DNA of 63,424 nt from a virus, in IMG/VR virus record IMGVR_UViG_3300013093_000002, positions 1 through 63,424 of that record; one strand, given 5' to 3'. Positions within the stretch are counted from its first letter, which is position 1, and every line of letters starts with the position of its first letter. The position numbers and the translations under genes were made by a program. Below are positions 41,161 to 50,085 of this stretch, in pieces. The notes below the pieces were generated by a model, which was given only the letters and a program-made list of their open reading frames with translations, was not told the origin of the DNA and did not search any database.

Positions 41161-44037
41161 TCATGCAGTTTCAGATGCGATTCCTTTTAGCGTGTCGCCA
41201 GAGAACTTATCGCTAGGGAATACATAGGCTTCAACATTAACTTGAGCTGTAGCATCTTTCCAACCAGCACCCATCTTCTTACGCTTCTCTATAACTTCAA
41301 TACCTTTTTGTTTCATCTTGTAGACAAACTCTCTTGTGCTTACTTGTCTATCAATTAAGAACTTTCTAAATTCAGGTTTTGATATATAGATCAACTTGCT
41401 TGCGGCTTCTACACGAATAACTAATGATGTTCTAGGTTCCATGCAATGTTTGTTATCTTCGTTAAATGCAAGAATACCTGTTTGATTTAAGTTAATAAAC
41501 TCACCAATGATAGACTCATAATCCACGCTATTAACCTTAACTACATTATCTCTAATATTAATCATTTCATGTACAATGTGGTTATAAACTCTATCTAAGT
41601 CGTAGTTTACAATACCTTCTTTAACTGCTATTTCTCCCGCAGTCATGGCAGCTGCAATTAAATTCTCATAGAACCGATAAGCTGTATCTTCACCAAAGTC
41701 CTTTTTGAATCTAATTATCCAGTTATTCATCATGGCAGATATATCAGCATAGTGGTATCCAAATAATACTTTAATAAAATCAGGACCAGCCCAACCATAG
41801 TTATATCTAAATATATCAAATATCTCTTTACCTAACTGAGCATCTGATTTAAATACTTTAGGTTTTCTAACACTAAACTCAATAAGTCTTGCTACTTCAC
41901 CATTAGGGTCTTTCTTAATAGTAGTTAACTTATCATATAATGAATGGTTAGATGTAAAGATTGCAATCAATGATGCTGACATCTCATGGTCTCTTTCCGC
42001 ATTTACAGATGCCTGCATACGTATTTTAGATTTACCTTGTGATATCTTATGAATTAACTGTGATAAGTCTTTAGGTAATATGTTACCTACTTCATCTAAT
42101 CCGAATGGTAAGTTATGTAATCCAAGATAGCGTCCAGTCATACCGTTAGCCGTAGCTTCTAATACTGATAGGTCTTTAGGATTACCCCATACTGATAGTG
42201 ATGAATATAACGCACCTGTCTTAGCTGCACCTGATTCACCTGTTAAAGATATAGTTACACCTGATGTAGAAGTCTGATCCATAAGTACTGAACCAAAACC
42301 ACATAGTAATGTAAATGCATGTAACTCTAATCCTTCCATATTTAATTTGTTAGCTGACTCTTTCCATGCTTCGTATGTTCCAAGCTGTGTCAAATGTTTT
42401 GCAATACCCTTACATAGAGGCGATGTAGGTGAAGATAATATTCTGCCATCTTTTGTTATCTCTCTATCTCCTACTACAAACGCATCATGGTCAGGTGTCC
42501 AACCCATTTGCATACGCATAATTTCAGCCGATTGTTTTGCTACTAAATACTTACCCCAATTTATAATATAACTCACTAAATGTCCTCCTTGTTTTGTTGT
42601 AGGGTCATAATATATCCCTACGCTTGATATGATTTCTTTAAATTTTTCTGTTGCATAAACATGTTTCATTGGTAATATAAACTCTCTATCAGCATCGTTA
42701 GGAAGTATTGCAACCATTAATAAACATTCACCATCAACCGTACTAAAGATTCGTTTAACAGGCCATAGGTCATATGGCGATACTAAGACTGGTGGTTTTG
42801 CTGGTAATGGGTTGCCATCATCGTCAAACGTTGTTGGTGGTTGGTAGTATATACCGCCATTGACTCCGTATTTATAAGGTTCTAGCTCTTTAGGTAACCC
42901 AGTTAATTTACGTCTAACAGGTGCAAATCCTGATGTGCTAGGTATTATTTCGTTATTAGTTTGATGCTCTACATAAGGTGCTAGTTTAAATACTTTACCT
43001 AAAGCTAACGGGTTTGTTATCTTACCCCTGCTAGGACACTTATCACATATACCAGGATTAACATTATTAAATGTTTCGCATGAATGTGGTTTACCTTGTG
43101 TAGCCTGTGCCTTTTTAATAGTAGCTTCTCTATTGTAGCCAGGGTGTTCATCTGACATCTTATGAATAGCTTCTTCACCATCAATACAATGTTGAGCTAT
43201 AGATAATCCTGAATACCAAATAGGTTCTGATAAAGTTTTAGCATTCTCTAATATATATTTAATCTGACCGCAACCATCAGTTCTACCTTCTTCTAAACTT
43301 TTGAGTGCAAGTATTTCAAACTTAGCTTCAAAGTTATCAGTCTTATACATTGTCTTTTCTTCATCTGTTAAACCCTTTTGAGCTTGTTGAAGTATAGACT
43401 CTAATGATTGATTGACTTCTATTTCACCTAAGAATTGTTTAAACTCATCAAAGTTATATACAGGTAATTCTTCTTGACGGTATACATATGTTCTACTAGG
43501 TGGGTCTGATTTATAATTAAATGTATCAGGTGCTCGTAAGATACGAGCTACGTCCGCAGTAACTACTGGGTCAATCTTTAAGTTATTATCTAAGCAATAG
43601 TTTTTAAACTTCTCAGCATAAGGCTTCCACTCATGTATAGGAATATCTTTATCAAACATCCAGTATGCATGAATCCCATTACCTGAATCAATTACAACAG
43701 GTGGAGGAAGTTGTGCTTTCTTTATAAATACGTCTAATTCAATAAGCGCATCTGATTTAGATTTATATTCTTTTGATTCACCCACATCTAGGTCTAAAAA
43801 GAATGACCTCGCAAATATAGCATCATCTGCTTTACGGCTATGTCCGTTGAATGAACTTAATGCTACAAAGATATTAACCTTGTTCTTTGCTAATTGGTTA
43901 ATAGTATCTTCAATATCGTCAAGTGATTCTACAAACTTATGTCTTGTTCTTTTATCGCCTGTTGGTTCTATTGTAGCAATACAATAAACACCTTGTGATG
44001 GTAGTGCTTTTTTATAAAATTCTTTTATCACATCCAT
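41161..44037 (-). CDS. Primase-helicase with AEP-like and DUF927-like parts
   Basis: A 958-residue replication protein. The N-terminal part has FFLDLDVGE (DLD at 82-84) and SGNGIHAYW (118-126), the archaeo-eukaryotic primase style. A Cys cluster (CETFNNVNPGICDKCPSRG) follows near 310. The C-terminal part, with GESGAAKT near residue 600, and the FTSN segment resemble DUF927-type helicases. It would prime and unwind for the family A polymerase encoded upstream. It overlaps the regulator gene by 10 bases. Confidence 0.85.
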   Translation of the reverse strand: MDVIKEFYKKALPSQGVYCIATIEPTGDKRTRHKFVESLDDIEDTINQLAKNKVNIFVALSSFNGHSRKADDAIFARSFFLDLDVGESKEYKSKSDALIELDVFIKKAQLPPPVVIDSGNGIHAYWMFDKDIPIHEWKPYAEKFKNYCLDNNLKIDPVVTADVARILRAPDTFNYKSDPPSRTYVYRQEELPVYNFDEFKQFLGEIEVNQSLESILQQAQKGLTDEEKTMYKTDNFEAKFEILALKSLEEGRTDGCGQIKYILENAKTLSEPIWYSGLSIAQHCIDGEEAIHKMSDEHPGYNREATIKKAQATQGKPHSCETFNNVNPGICDKCPSRGKITNPLALGKVFKLAPYVEHQTNNEIIPSTSGFAPVRRKLTGLPKELEPYKYGVNGGIYYQPPTTFDDDGNPLPAKPPVLVSPYDLWPVKRIFSTVDGECLLMVAILPNDADREFILPMKHVYATEKFKEIISSVGIYYDPTTKQGGHLVSYIINWGKYLVAKQSAEIMRMQMGWTPDHDAFVVGDREITKDGRILSSPTSPLCKGIAKHLTQLGTYEAWKESANKLNMEGLELHAFTLLCGFGSVLMDQTSTSGVTISLTGESGAAKTGALYSSLSVWGNPKDLSVLEATANGMTGRYLGLHNLPFGLDEVGNILPKDLSQLIHKISQGKSKIRMQASVNAERDHEMSASLIAIFTSNHSLYDKLTTIKKDPNGEVARLIEFSVRKPKVFKSDAQLGKEIFDIFRYNYGWAGPDFIKVLFGYHYADISAMMNNWIIRFKKDFGEDTAYRFYENLIAAAMTAGEIAVKEGIVNYDLDRVYNHIVHEMINIRDNVVKVNSVDYESIIGEFINLNQTGILAFNEDNKHCMEPRTSLVIRVEAASKLIYISKPEFRKFLIDRQVSTREFVYKMKQKGIEVIEKRKKMGAGWKDATAQVNVEAYVFPSDKFSGDTLKGIASETA

Positions 44038-44330
44038 ATCCCATCTAAATATTCTTTTGCCTGTTTTAAAGTTTGGGCGGGCAATTCACCAGTATCTAAA
44101 CTTTTTTCAATTTCAGATATTAAACCTTTTATTTGTTCTCTATGAGCAGGTCTTATTTTCCCGCCTCTAAACCAACTATATACACTTCTTGTATCTACTC
44201 CAAATTTATCTGCAACATAAAGTGAAGGAAGGTTAGCCTTAACACATAACTTGGCTAACCTTACCCCTACCGACCTAGACTCTGTCTTTGTTAAAGAGAT
44301 TAGGAACTGTTCACTATATGGTCTTGCCAT
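44028..44330 (-). CDS. Helix-turn-helix DNA-binding protein
   Basis: A 100-residue protein. Residues about 30-58 (LPSLYVADKFGVDTRSVYSW) form a helix-turn-helix. The remainder is helical and charged. It may be the regulator acting on early operators, or a replication protein. It is translationally coupled to both neighbours. Confidence 0.7.
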   Translation of the reverse strand: MARPYSEQFLISLTKTESRSVGVRLAKLCVKANLPSLYVADKFGVDTRSVYSWFRGGKIRPAHREQIKGLISEIEKSLDTGELPAQTLKQAKEYLDGIWM

Positions 44331-45232
44331 TAAGTTTTAGTAGACCACTTCTTAACAATATCACTAACATCATTTACCTTTTGTGTAGGTGCTGAGTTAG
44401 CATTTTGTAATACAGGTTCTTCAATAGCTACATCAGTTACAGGTTGTGCTGTCTGTGCTTGCGTTACAGTAGCTGTTACCACAGGTTGTGCAGGTGTAAA
44501 CTCTTCGCCTTCTTCACTACCTTGATATACAGTTAACTTAACTGCTTGTTCCGCCGCAGGAGATTTAGCTTGACGTTGTAGAATTTCCATTTCATCTACA
44601 GATACTGCCGCTGCGGGAGAGAATAATAACTTAGGCGATTCTGATTTAGTATCAAACTGCATCTTAGTTACAACTCTACCTGCACTAATATTATTATTAG
44701 CAAGCATTTGAATGTATGGTCTGAATGGCCATTTACCTGTTTCTTCTTTACCGAAACATGACTTAGCTGGTATAACTAACTGCATAACGTCACCACTTGG
44801 GTCATTAGGTAATACAACTGCTGTTCTCCATGATAGACGGCAAGCTGCGCCTGTGCCTGTAGCCCCTGAGCCTTTAGCACTAAACTGACATGTTTCACAT
44901 GCTGATGATTGTGGTGTCTTTACTTCTTTATCAGGTGTTCTTGAATCTGATGACCAGCATGTAGGAACAGTCTTTTCACCTTCTTTATAGTTAGCAGAAT
45001 AAAACATTCTAGATGCGTTATGTGCCATCTTTACAAAGATAACATTCATATATCTATCTTCAATAGCACTAACTTCTTTACCACCTACATACTTACGGAA
45101 TACACCGCCTTTGATTGAGATTCTCTTAGTAGCATTTTGCGAATTACCTGCAACGGCTCTAGTATCATCGTCAAGTCCTGTTTGAATAATCTGAGGATTA
45201 TTCTGTAAAATATTCATTAACTCATTACTCAT
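44330..45232 (-). CDS. Putative single-stranded DNA-binding or replication protein
   Basis: A 300-residue protein. Residues about 35-180 are beta-rich with a Cys motif (CWSSDSRTPDK ... SACETCQFSAKG). The last 60 residues are Pro/Gln/Thr-rich and end SDIVKKWSTKT. Similar proteins lie next to phage replication genes. Ordered core plus flexible tail fits an SSB-like protein, but no decisive motif is seen. Confidence 0.5.
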   Translation of the reverse strand: MSNELMNILQNNPQIIQTGLDDDTRAVAGNSQNATKRISIKGGVFRKYVGGKEVSAIEDRYMNVIFVKMAHNASRMFYSANYKEGEKTVPTCWSSDSRTPDKEVKTPQSSACETCQFSAKGSGATGTGAACRLSWRTAVVLPNDPSGDVMQLVIPAKSCFGKEETGKWPFRPYIQMLANNNISAGRVVTKMQFDTKSESPKLLFSPAAAVSVDEMEILQRQAKSPAAEQAVKLTVYQGSEEGEEFTPAQPVVTATVTQAQTAQPVTDVAIEEPVLQNANSAPTQKVNDVSDIVKKWSTKT

Positions 45233-45246
45233 ATACTTCTCCTTGA

Positions 45247-45654
45247 TTAAGTTTTAGTAGGCTTTTTAACAGTAATAGTAAACTTTCTCATAGTACTAAT
45301 TCCTGGTGGTAAGCCTTCTTCTTTGCGACTATTAACAAACTCTTTAAAATTGCCTTGATGTATGCGTTGTTGCAATAACTCTATGGCTTGATTCTCCATA
45401 ATAAACTCTTTAAAGTTATTCCAATCTCCACACACATAATCTTCTTTTAAAGATTTAACTATCGTTCCGCTTTCAGTACGAATACTTTCCGCTTGTATTT
45501 CATTGCAAGCACTTAATAGCACTTGTTCTAACGCATCTAACTCCAATACTAATTCAGCATCTCTTGCTTCAAAGTCCCGTGTTATCTTTTCACGTTCACT
45601 TCTTATTGTCAAGTATGTCTGAACTAGTTCGTCTAGTTTTAGGTCTCCCGACAT
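45247..45654 (-). CDS. Conserved coiled-coil phage protein
   Basis: A 135-residue protein. The helical N-terminal part (LVQTYLTIRSEREKITRDFE) is followed by CGDWNNFKEFIMENQAIELL and QRIHQGNFKEFV near the end. It is a recurrent but uncharacterised phage protein in my recollection. Overlaps the upstream gene by 59 bases in another frame. Confidence 0.7.
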   Translation of the reverse strand: MSGDLKLDELVQTYLTIRSEREKITRDFEARDAELVLELDALEQVLLSACNEIQAESIRTESGTIVKSLKEDYVCGDWNNFKEFIMENQAIELLQQRIHQGNFKEFVNSRKEEGLPPGISTMRKFTITVKKPTKT

Positions 45655-46057
45655 TTTTAGTTCCCCTTTTCTTTATTATTCTTCCTGATTTAGTTCTTGC
45701 TACACCTTCTATTCGTTTCCTACCACGTTTCTTTTTAGGTGCCATAGGTTCTCTGCCTAATTTAATTAACGCATCAAACTTAACTTCACCTAATTCGTTT
45801 TTAATTACTTTTTCTAGTGTATCATCATGTATTCCTAAAAGCAACATAGCGATTTGTTTTGTAGGAGTATCCTCATAAAATAACCATTTCACCGCAGCTT
45901 TCTTTTCTTCTTTGTTTTTTGAATACACCATATCACTAATAGCTGACGCAAATATATTAATCATAAGTTTACCCTCTGGAGTGAAGGCATACCTAGACCA
46001 ATTCATTTTTATATTGAATAGGCTTTCTTTCTTAGCAGTATTTCTTTTACGAGGCAT
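45596..46057 (-). CDS. Basic protein with AT-hook-like tail
   Basis: A 153-residue protein. The first 105 residues are helical. The last 50 are Lys/Arg-rich with KKKRGRKRIEG and KNVGRPKTRR, like AT-hook DNA-binding motifs. It may bind AT-rich phage DNA. Its start overlaps the helicase stop by 11 bases. Confidence 0.6.
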   Translation of the reverse strand: MPRKRNTAKKESLFNIKMNWSRYAFTPEGKLMINIFASAISDMVYSKNKEEKKAAVKWLFYEDTPTKQIAMLLLGIHDDTLEKVIKNELGEVKFDALIKLGREPMAPKKKRGRKRIEGVARTKSGRIIKKRGTKNVGRPKTRRTSSDILDNKK

Positions 46058-47615
46058 CTATTTCTTCTTTATATAAGTCAACGAGTTTAGTGTGTAAGTC
46101 AATCTTACCTTGCAACATCTTATACATCTTACGTTCAATATCTGAACCTTGTAAATGAACGACTGTCATTTTATGTTGTTGTCCATATCTATCCATACGG
46201 GCTATACATTGTAAATAAGTTTCTACACCCATAACTGGAGACCAGAATACTACAACATTTGCTCTAGTCAGCGTCACTCCGTGCGAAGCTGATTGTGGTT
46301 GAATAATTAAAACTCTAGGTTCATCCATTGTTTGAAACCTACTAATGATGCTTGCTCTGTCTGTTGCTGATACTGCACCGTTAATAATTTCATTAGATAT
46401 ATTATTCTTTGATAAGTGTTTAGATACCAATTCAATCGTATGTTTATAAGGCACAAACACAATAACTTTCTGTTCAGTTTCATCAATAACTTCATCTAAC
46501 GCTGATAGACGCGGTGACACATCAAACTGAACTACTTCTTTTGTATCGGTATATACTGCACCACCTGATATCTGTAATAGTTTATTTAAGTTGGCTGCTG
46601 CATTTACTGCCGTAATCTGTTCACCCGCAGCTTGAATTAGCATTTCATTCTTTAGGGCTTTGTAATACTTTTCAACTTGAGGTGTCAATGGTATATCTCT
46701 TGTTTGATACATGACATCAGGTAAATCTAAGCATTCATCTTTTGAAAACCTAATAGCAGGTTGTAGAGCTTTGAACACATCGTCTTTCGCTGATGTGCGA
46801 GGTATCCACTTAAATCTAGATTGTTGAAACATAACCTTATCACGCCAAGCTGCTGAAAATTTAGGCACTCTTTGTGGACTTACTAACTTAGCTAGACCAT
46901 ATGCATCAACAGGTGATTGCGATGCGGGAGTTCCTGTAAGCATCCAAAGACGAGTCTCAGGTCTTAATATTTTAGCTAGGGTTTTCCAACGAGCCGTACT
47001 TGGTGTTTTATAAGCGTTAGCTTCATCAATAACAATTAAATCAAACTTAGATGATTCAATAGCTTCACGAACTACACCTACACCATCGTAGTTAATAATA
47101 ACTATTTCATATTCACCCTTAATAATCTTTTCTCTTTTATCTGCCGTTCCATGTGCAACCCCGATAGTTCTATGCATAGCTGTATTAAATACATCAGCCT
47201 GCCAAGCAGAATACATAATAGATAACGGACATATAATTAAAACGCGTTTAACTTCTTTCTGTGTCATTAGATAATCTATAGCCCAAATGACTGATGATGT
47301 TTTGCCTGTGCCTGCTTCGTTAAAACAAAAGGCTCTTTGATGTATGCTTAAAAATTCAGCAGTTGTTCGTTGATGTGCGAAGGGTTTATACAATCCTGGC
47401 CAATTATAATCTCGTACAATAGGCGAAGGTAAGTTCTTACGGAATGCAATTAACTGATTAAGGCGTGTCATTTCTTGGACACCCCAATAGACCATGACTT
47501 CTGCTAGGTTGCCTTTACGTTCAACAACTTCGCTTTTCTCAATGTTATCTGTAATGTGCGGAACAATATGTTCAGGCACAGTTAATTTAATAGCCGTGTT
47601 TTGTATAATTTCCAT
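46047..47615 (-). CDS. SNF2-like superfamily 2 helicase
   Basis: A 522-residue ATPase. Motifs in order: HQRTTAEFL (Q-motif region, about 81), Walker A NEAGTGKT (99-106), DEAN (197-200, in place of DEAH), LTGTP (227-231), and ARMDRYGQ (motif VI, about 480). It would remodel replication or recombination intermediates. The start at 47615 lies six bases from a -10 box and has no ribosome site, so the mRNA may be leaderless. Confidence 0.9.
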   Translation of the reverse strand: MEIIQNTAIKLTVPEHIVPHITDNIEKSEVVERKGNLAEVMVYWGVQEMTRLNQLIAFRKNLPSPIVRDYNWPGLYKPFAHQRTTAEFLSIHQRAFCFNEAGTGKTSSVIWAIDYLMTQKEVKRVLIICPLSIMYSAWQADVFNTAMHRTIGVAHGTADKREKIIKGEYEIVIINYDGVGVVREAIESSKFDLIVIDEANAYKTPSTARWKTLAKILRPETRLWMLTGTPASQSPVDAYGLAKLVSPQRVPKFSAAWRDKVMFQQSRFKWIPRTSAKDDVFKALQPAIRFSKDECLDLPDVMYQTRDIPLTPQVEKYYKALKNEMLIQAAGEQITAVNAAANLNKLLQISGGAVYTDTKEVVQFDVSPRLSALDEVIDETEQKVIVFVPYKHTIELVSKHLSKNNISNEIINGAVSATDRASIISRFQTMDEPRVLIIQPQSASHGVTLTRANVVVFWSPVMGVETYLQCIARMDRYGQQHKMTVVHLQGSDIERKMYKMLQGKIDLHTKLVDLYKEEIDAS

Positions 47616-47620
47616 ATAGC

Positions 47621-47649
47621 TATTCTAGACTAACTAGAATAAATGTCAA
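47621..47649 (-). promoter_or_regulatory. Promoter and dyad operator of the SNF2 helicase gene
   Basis: On the minus strand TTGACA (47644-47649) is followed after 16 bases by TAGAAT (47622-47627) and after 6 more by the ATG. A perfect 8-bp dyad TATTCTAG-ACTAA-CTAGAATA (47621-47641) fills the spacer and the -10 box, an ideal place for a repressor. Confidence 0.75.
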
Positions 47650-47982
47650 CTATTTTTTCTTTGGTTTGGAAGTTTTTTTACGTTCTTTCGTGCTTATTTC
47701 TGACACTAAGTTTCCTTTAGAGTCACGCTTGAAAGACCTATTTGCGGAAGCACTTTGAATGAAGACACCGTTCTTGTTAGAACCGCCTTTATCTAATGCC
47801 TTTTTATGAGCTACATCTTTTCCTTCTCTTGCATCTGCCTTGCCGTTATTATTACGGTCAGGTAATTTTTTATCTAAAGCACGTCTAGCACGTTGTCTTT
47901 CTGCACGACGAGGTTCTTCATCGCGAGCAAGCTGTTGCTGATATTCTTTCTTATATGGACGTGGTTTATTTACGTAAGGCAT
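47650..47982 (-). CDS. Basic HNH-related protein, probably catalytically altered
   Basis: A 110-residue, very basic protein. PYVNKPRPYKKEY at the start and GKDVAHKKALDKGG at about 54-67 are like small phage HNH proteins, which normally have an Asp-His pair where this one has Ala-His. The nuclease role is therefore doubtful. A -10 box lies six bases before ATG 47982, suggesting a leaderless mRNA. Confidence 0.6.
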   Translation of the reverse strand: MPYVNKPRPYKKEYQQQLARDEEPRRAERQRARRALDKKLPDRNNNGKADAREGKDVAHKKALDKGGSNKNGVFIQSASANRSFKRDSKGNLVSEISTKERKKTSKPKKK

Positions 47983-47988
47983 GTGCGT

Positions 47989-48018
47989 ATTATACCTTAT
48001 TCTTTATGAAACTCACAA
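47989..48018 (-). promoter_or_regulatory. Promoter placing ATG 47982 at the transcript start
   Basis: TATAAT (47989-47994) on the minus strand, 18 bases after TTGTGA (48013-48018). The ATG follows the -10 box after exactly six bases, as at 47615. Confidence 0.65.
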
Positions 48019-48653
48019 TCTTTTACTGGACAATATTTACATAGAGGGGAAGGGTTTGCTATCCAAGTGTTTGTATCATATGAGTTATCTAGCCTTGCTA
48101 GCGGTTGTTCAAACTGTTTCCATGAGGCTTCTATACCAGACCTATGATACTCTTCGGGTAAGAAACTATTCTTCATTAGGAACAATAAACCTGCCTTAAT
48201 TTTAATCACTTGTGGGAAGTGAGCATATGTCATCAAAGCCATAAGCCTTAATTGTTTAGGGTCAGGGTATCTATTGCTTCCTGTTTTATAGTCTATGATG
48301 AAAGCGGTATCACCATCCACAATGAGCAAGTCCACAATTCCGCGAACCCAACGATTATCAGCATCGAAAGCACAAGGCGTTTTATCACGCGTAAGAGCCA
48401 TTTCATATTCACAGTATTTGTCTCCTGGTATTTTAATTAATTCATCGACAACATCTTTAAAGCGTTCATAATTTTTAGCTAGTTCAATCTTATCTCTTAC
48501 ATAATCTTCTAATGCCTTATGAACTTCTTTACCATATATAGTCTGAGGTGTATCTTGAAATACATAGTTCTTAGCTACTTTTAATTCATAATACTTCTTA
48601 GGACATTTTGTATATTCACTTAAGGCAGAATAAGACCATGTATAGTTAGCCAT
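47997..48653 (-). CDS. Cas4/RecB-like PD-(D/E)XK nuclease
   Basis: A 218-residue nuclease. WSYSALSEYTKCPKKYYEL carries the N-terminal Cys17. VRGIVDLL (Asp108) and IIDYKTG (Asp121, Lys123) are the active site, and QLRLMAL follows. CKYCPVKDC at the C-terminus completes four cysteines for an iron-sulfur cluster. Exonucleases of this type act in DNA replication and recombination. Confidence 0.9.
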   Translation of the reverse strand: MANYTWSYSALSEYTKCPKKYYELKVAKNYVFQDTPQTIYGKEVHKALEDYVRDKIELAKNYERFKDVVDELIKIPGDKYCEYEMALTRDKTPCAFDADNRWVRGIVDLLIVDGDTAFIIDYKTGSNRYPDPKQLRLMALMTYAHFPQVIKIKAGLLFLMKNSFLPEEYHRSGIEASWKQFEQPLARLDNSYDTNTWIANPSPLCKYCPVKDCEFHKE

Positions 48654-48667
48654 TTATAATCCTTATG

Positions 48668-49822
48668 TTATTTAAAATATGGTCCGACCATCCATGTAAC
48701 TACAGTATATCTTTGACCTTTAGTGACAGGCTCTACGCCATGCACCATGAATGATGGGAATACTATAATATCACCTTTCTCTTGTGGCGGATATATCTTA
48801 TCATGGCTATTCATTATATAAAACTTACCACCTTCAAAGTCATCATTAAGAATAGCTAGTGCAGTAAGTTTTCTTGTTTCTGTTCCGTGCATATGAAAGG
48901 TATCTACATGAGCTTCATACTTACCACCTACACCATACATTAAAAACTCTGTTTGATTTGAGTGAGTAATATCATATTTCCAGTACTGATGATTTATATT
49001 TAAAGCACATGATGTAAGTGTTGCACCAATGCCTTGGTTCATTGGAAGTGGTAGTCTTAATACATTTCTGATATTTAAATTAATATTTTTTTCTAAATCT
49101 CTACCCTCACCTATAAATGGTTGTTCTTTTTCTACCTCTGGCTTAGAATATTCTTCAATCAACTTATCACAAAAACCATCTGATATTGCTTTCTTCATTA
49201 CATAGGCTACATCTAAATGTGGTGTTTGATTGTTAGGCTCAACTACTGTTTTGCTTATCCCTAAAGATTCTCTCTTATCATACTTCCATTCTGCATGCGG
49301 TCCATCTTGGTCTACATAATGTAAGAATACTTGTGCCTGCCATTTACCTTCTGTATATTTTTCACGCCAATGATATTTATCACATCCACGATAAGCAACT
49401 GCATCGCCTATATTCATTTTAATTTCAGAGCCACCTGACTTATCTTCATTGTCGCCCATATAGATAGCCCATACATCACCTTCAAAACCTAATGTTAAAG
49501 TAGCCGATATTTCACAAGCTGGTCTGTCTCTATGAATAGCAAGTTCTTCACCCTGAGTATCGTATAATCTAGCATATGAATAAGTGGGAAATAGTTTAAG
49601 CCCTAAAGCCTTTTCAAAGTAAGGTGTGCAATAATCTAATAGTTTATCAAAAGCTTCTGCACCATGTACTGCTTGCGATAAAGGACATTGTGGGTCTTTA
49701 GTAGTTTTCTTTTCTTCTACTAATCTTTTAAGTTCAGTAACTAATTCTTCACATGAATGCTTAGGTAAGAAATCTTTTAATAATACATATCCACTATCTT
49801 TAAATTGTTGTGCTGTATTCAT
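48668..49822 (-). CDS. Tandem 2-oxoglutarate/Fe(II) oxygenase
   Basis: A 384-residue protein with two dioxygenase halves. The first (about 1-175) has H97-x-D99 (AIHRDRP) and a distal His151 (YHWREK). The second (about 200-384) has H305-x-D307 (YEAHVDTF), His361 (MVHGVEP) and Arg371 (GQRYTVVTW), a complete prolyl-hydroxylase-type site. The substrate is unknown; a protein or a modified base is possible. Confidence 0.85.
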   Translation of the reverse strand: MNTAQQFKDSGYVLLKDFLPKHSCEELVTELKRLVEEKKTTKDPQCPLSQAVHGAEAFDKLLDYCTPYFEKALGLKLFPTYSYARLYDTQGEELAIHRDRPACEISATLTLGFEGDVWAIYMGDNEDKSGGSEIKMNIGDAVAYRGCDKYHWREKYTEGKWQAQVFLHYVDQDGPHAEWKYDKRESLGISKTVVEPNNQTPHLDVAYVMKKAISDGFCDKLIEEYSKPEVEKEQPFIGEGRDLEKNINLNIRNVLRLPLPMNQGIGATLTSCALNINHQYWKYDITHSNQTEFLMYGVGGKYEAHVDTFHMHGTETRKLTALAILNDDFEGGKFYIMNSHDKIYPPQEKGDIIVFPSFMVHGVEPVTKGQRYTVVTWMVGPYFK

Positions 49823-50085
49823 TATTCACTCTCTTTCTTTTGGACTTCGCCTGTTGATTTATTAAGTTCGTATTCATAGTGTAACCCTTCATTACCATTC
49901 TGTCCTACTACATCAATCCTTGAAGGTTCAGGTCTTAATATTTTATGTGGTGTTTCTTTTGGTAATGGGTCTACTGTTTTTTGTTTACCAAATATTAAAT
50001 CCCAATTCTTTTCAAACATTTCACTATTAGGTTTAGATTGTATCCAATCTCCTGTTATATCATTACGTGCGGTATTCTTACTCAT
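49822..50085 (-). CDS. Small hypothetical protein between oxygenases
   Basis: An 87-residue charged protein with DWIQSKPNSEMFEKNWDLIF at about 12-31. It overlaps both oxygenase genes slightly, so the three are co-translated. It may assist them. No known motif. Confidence 0.65.
   Translation of the reverse strand: MSKNTARNDITGDWIQSKPNSEMFEKNWDLIFGKQKTVDPLPKETPHKILRPEPSRIDVVGQNGNEGLHYEYELNKSTGEVQKKESE

Noticed and set aside
44028-44330. Lysogeny repressor
   Set aside because: A single HTH protein exists, but there is no integrase, excisionase or divergent repressor region, so a lytic regulator or replication role is more likely.
47981-48199. Plus-strand frame over the Cas4/RecB-like nuclease
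   Set aside because: The minus-strand gene has clear catalytic residues; the plus frame has none.
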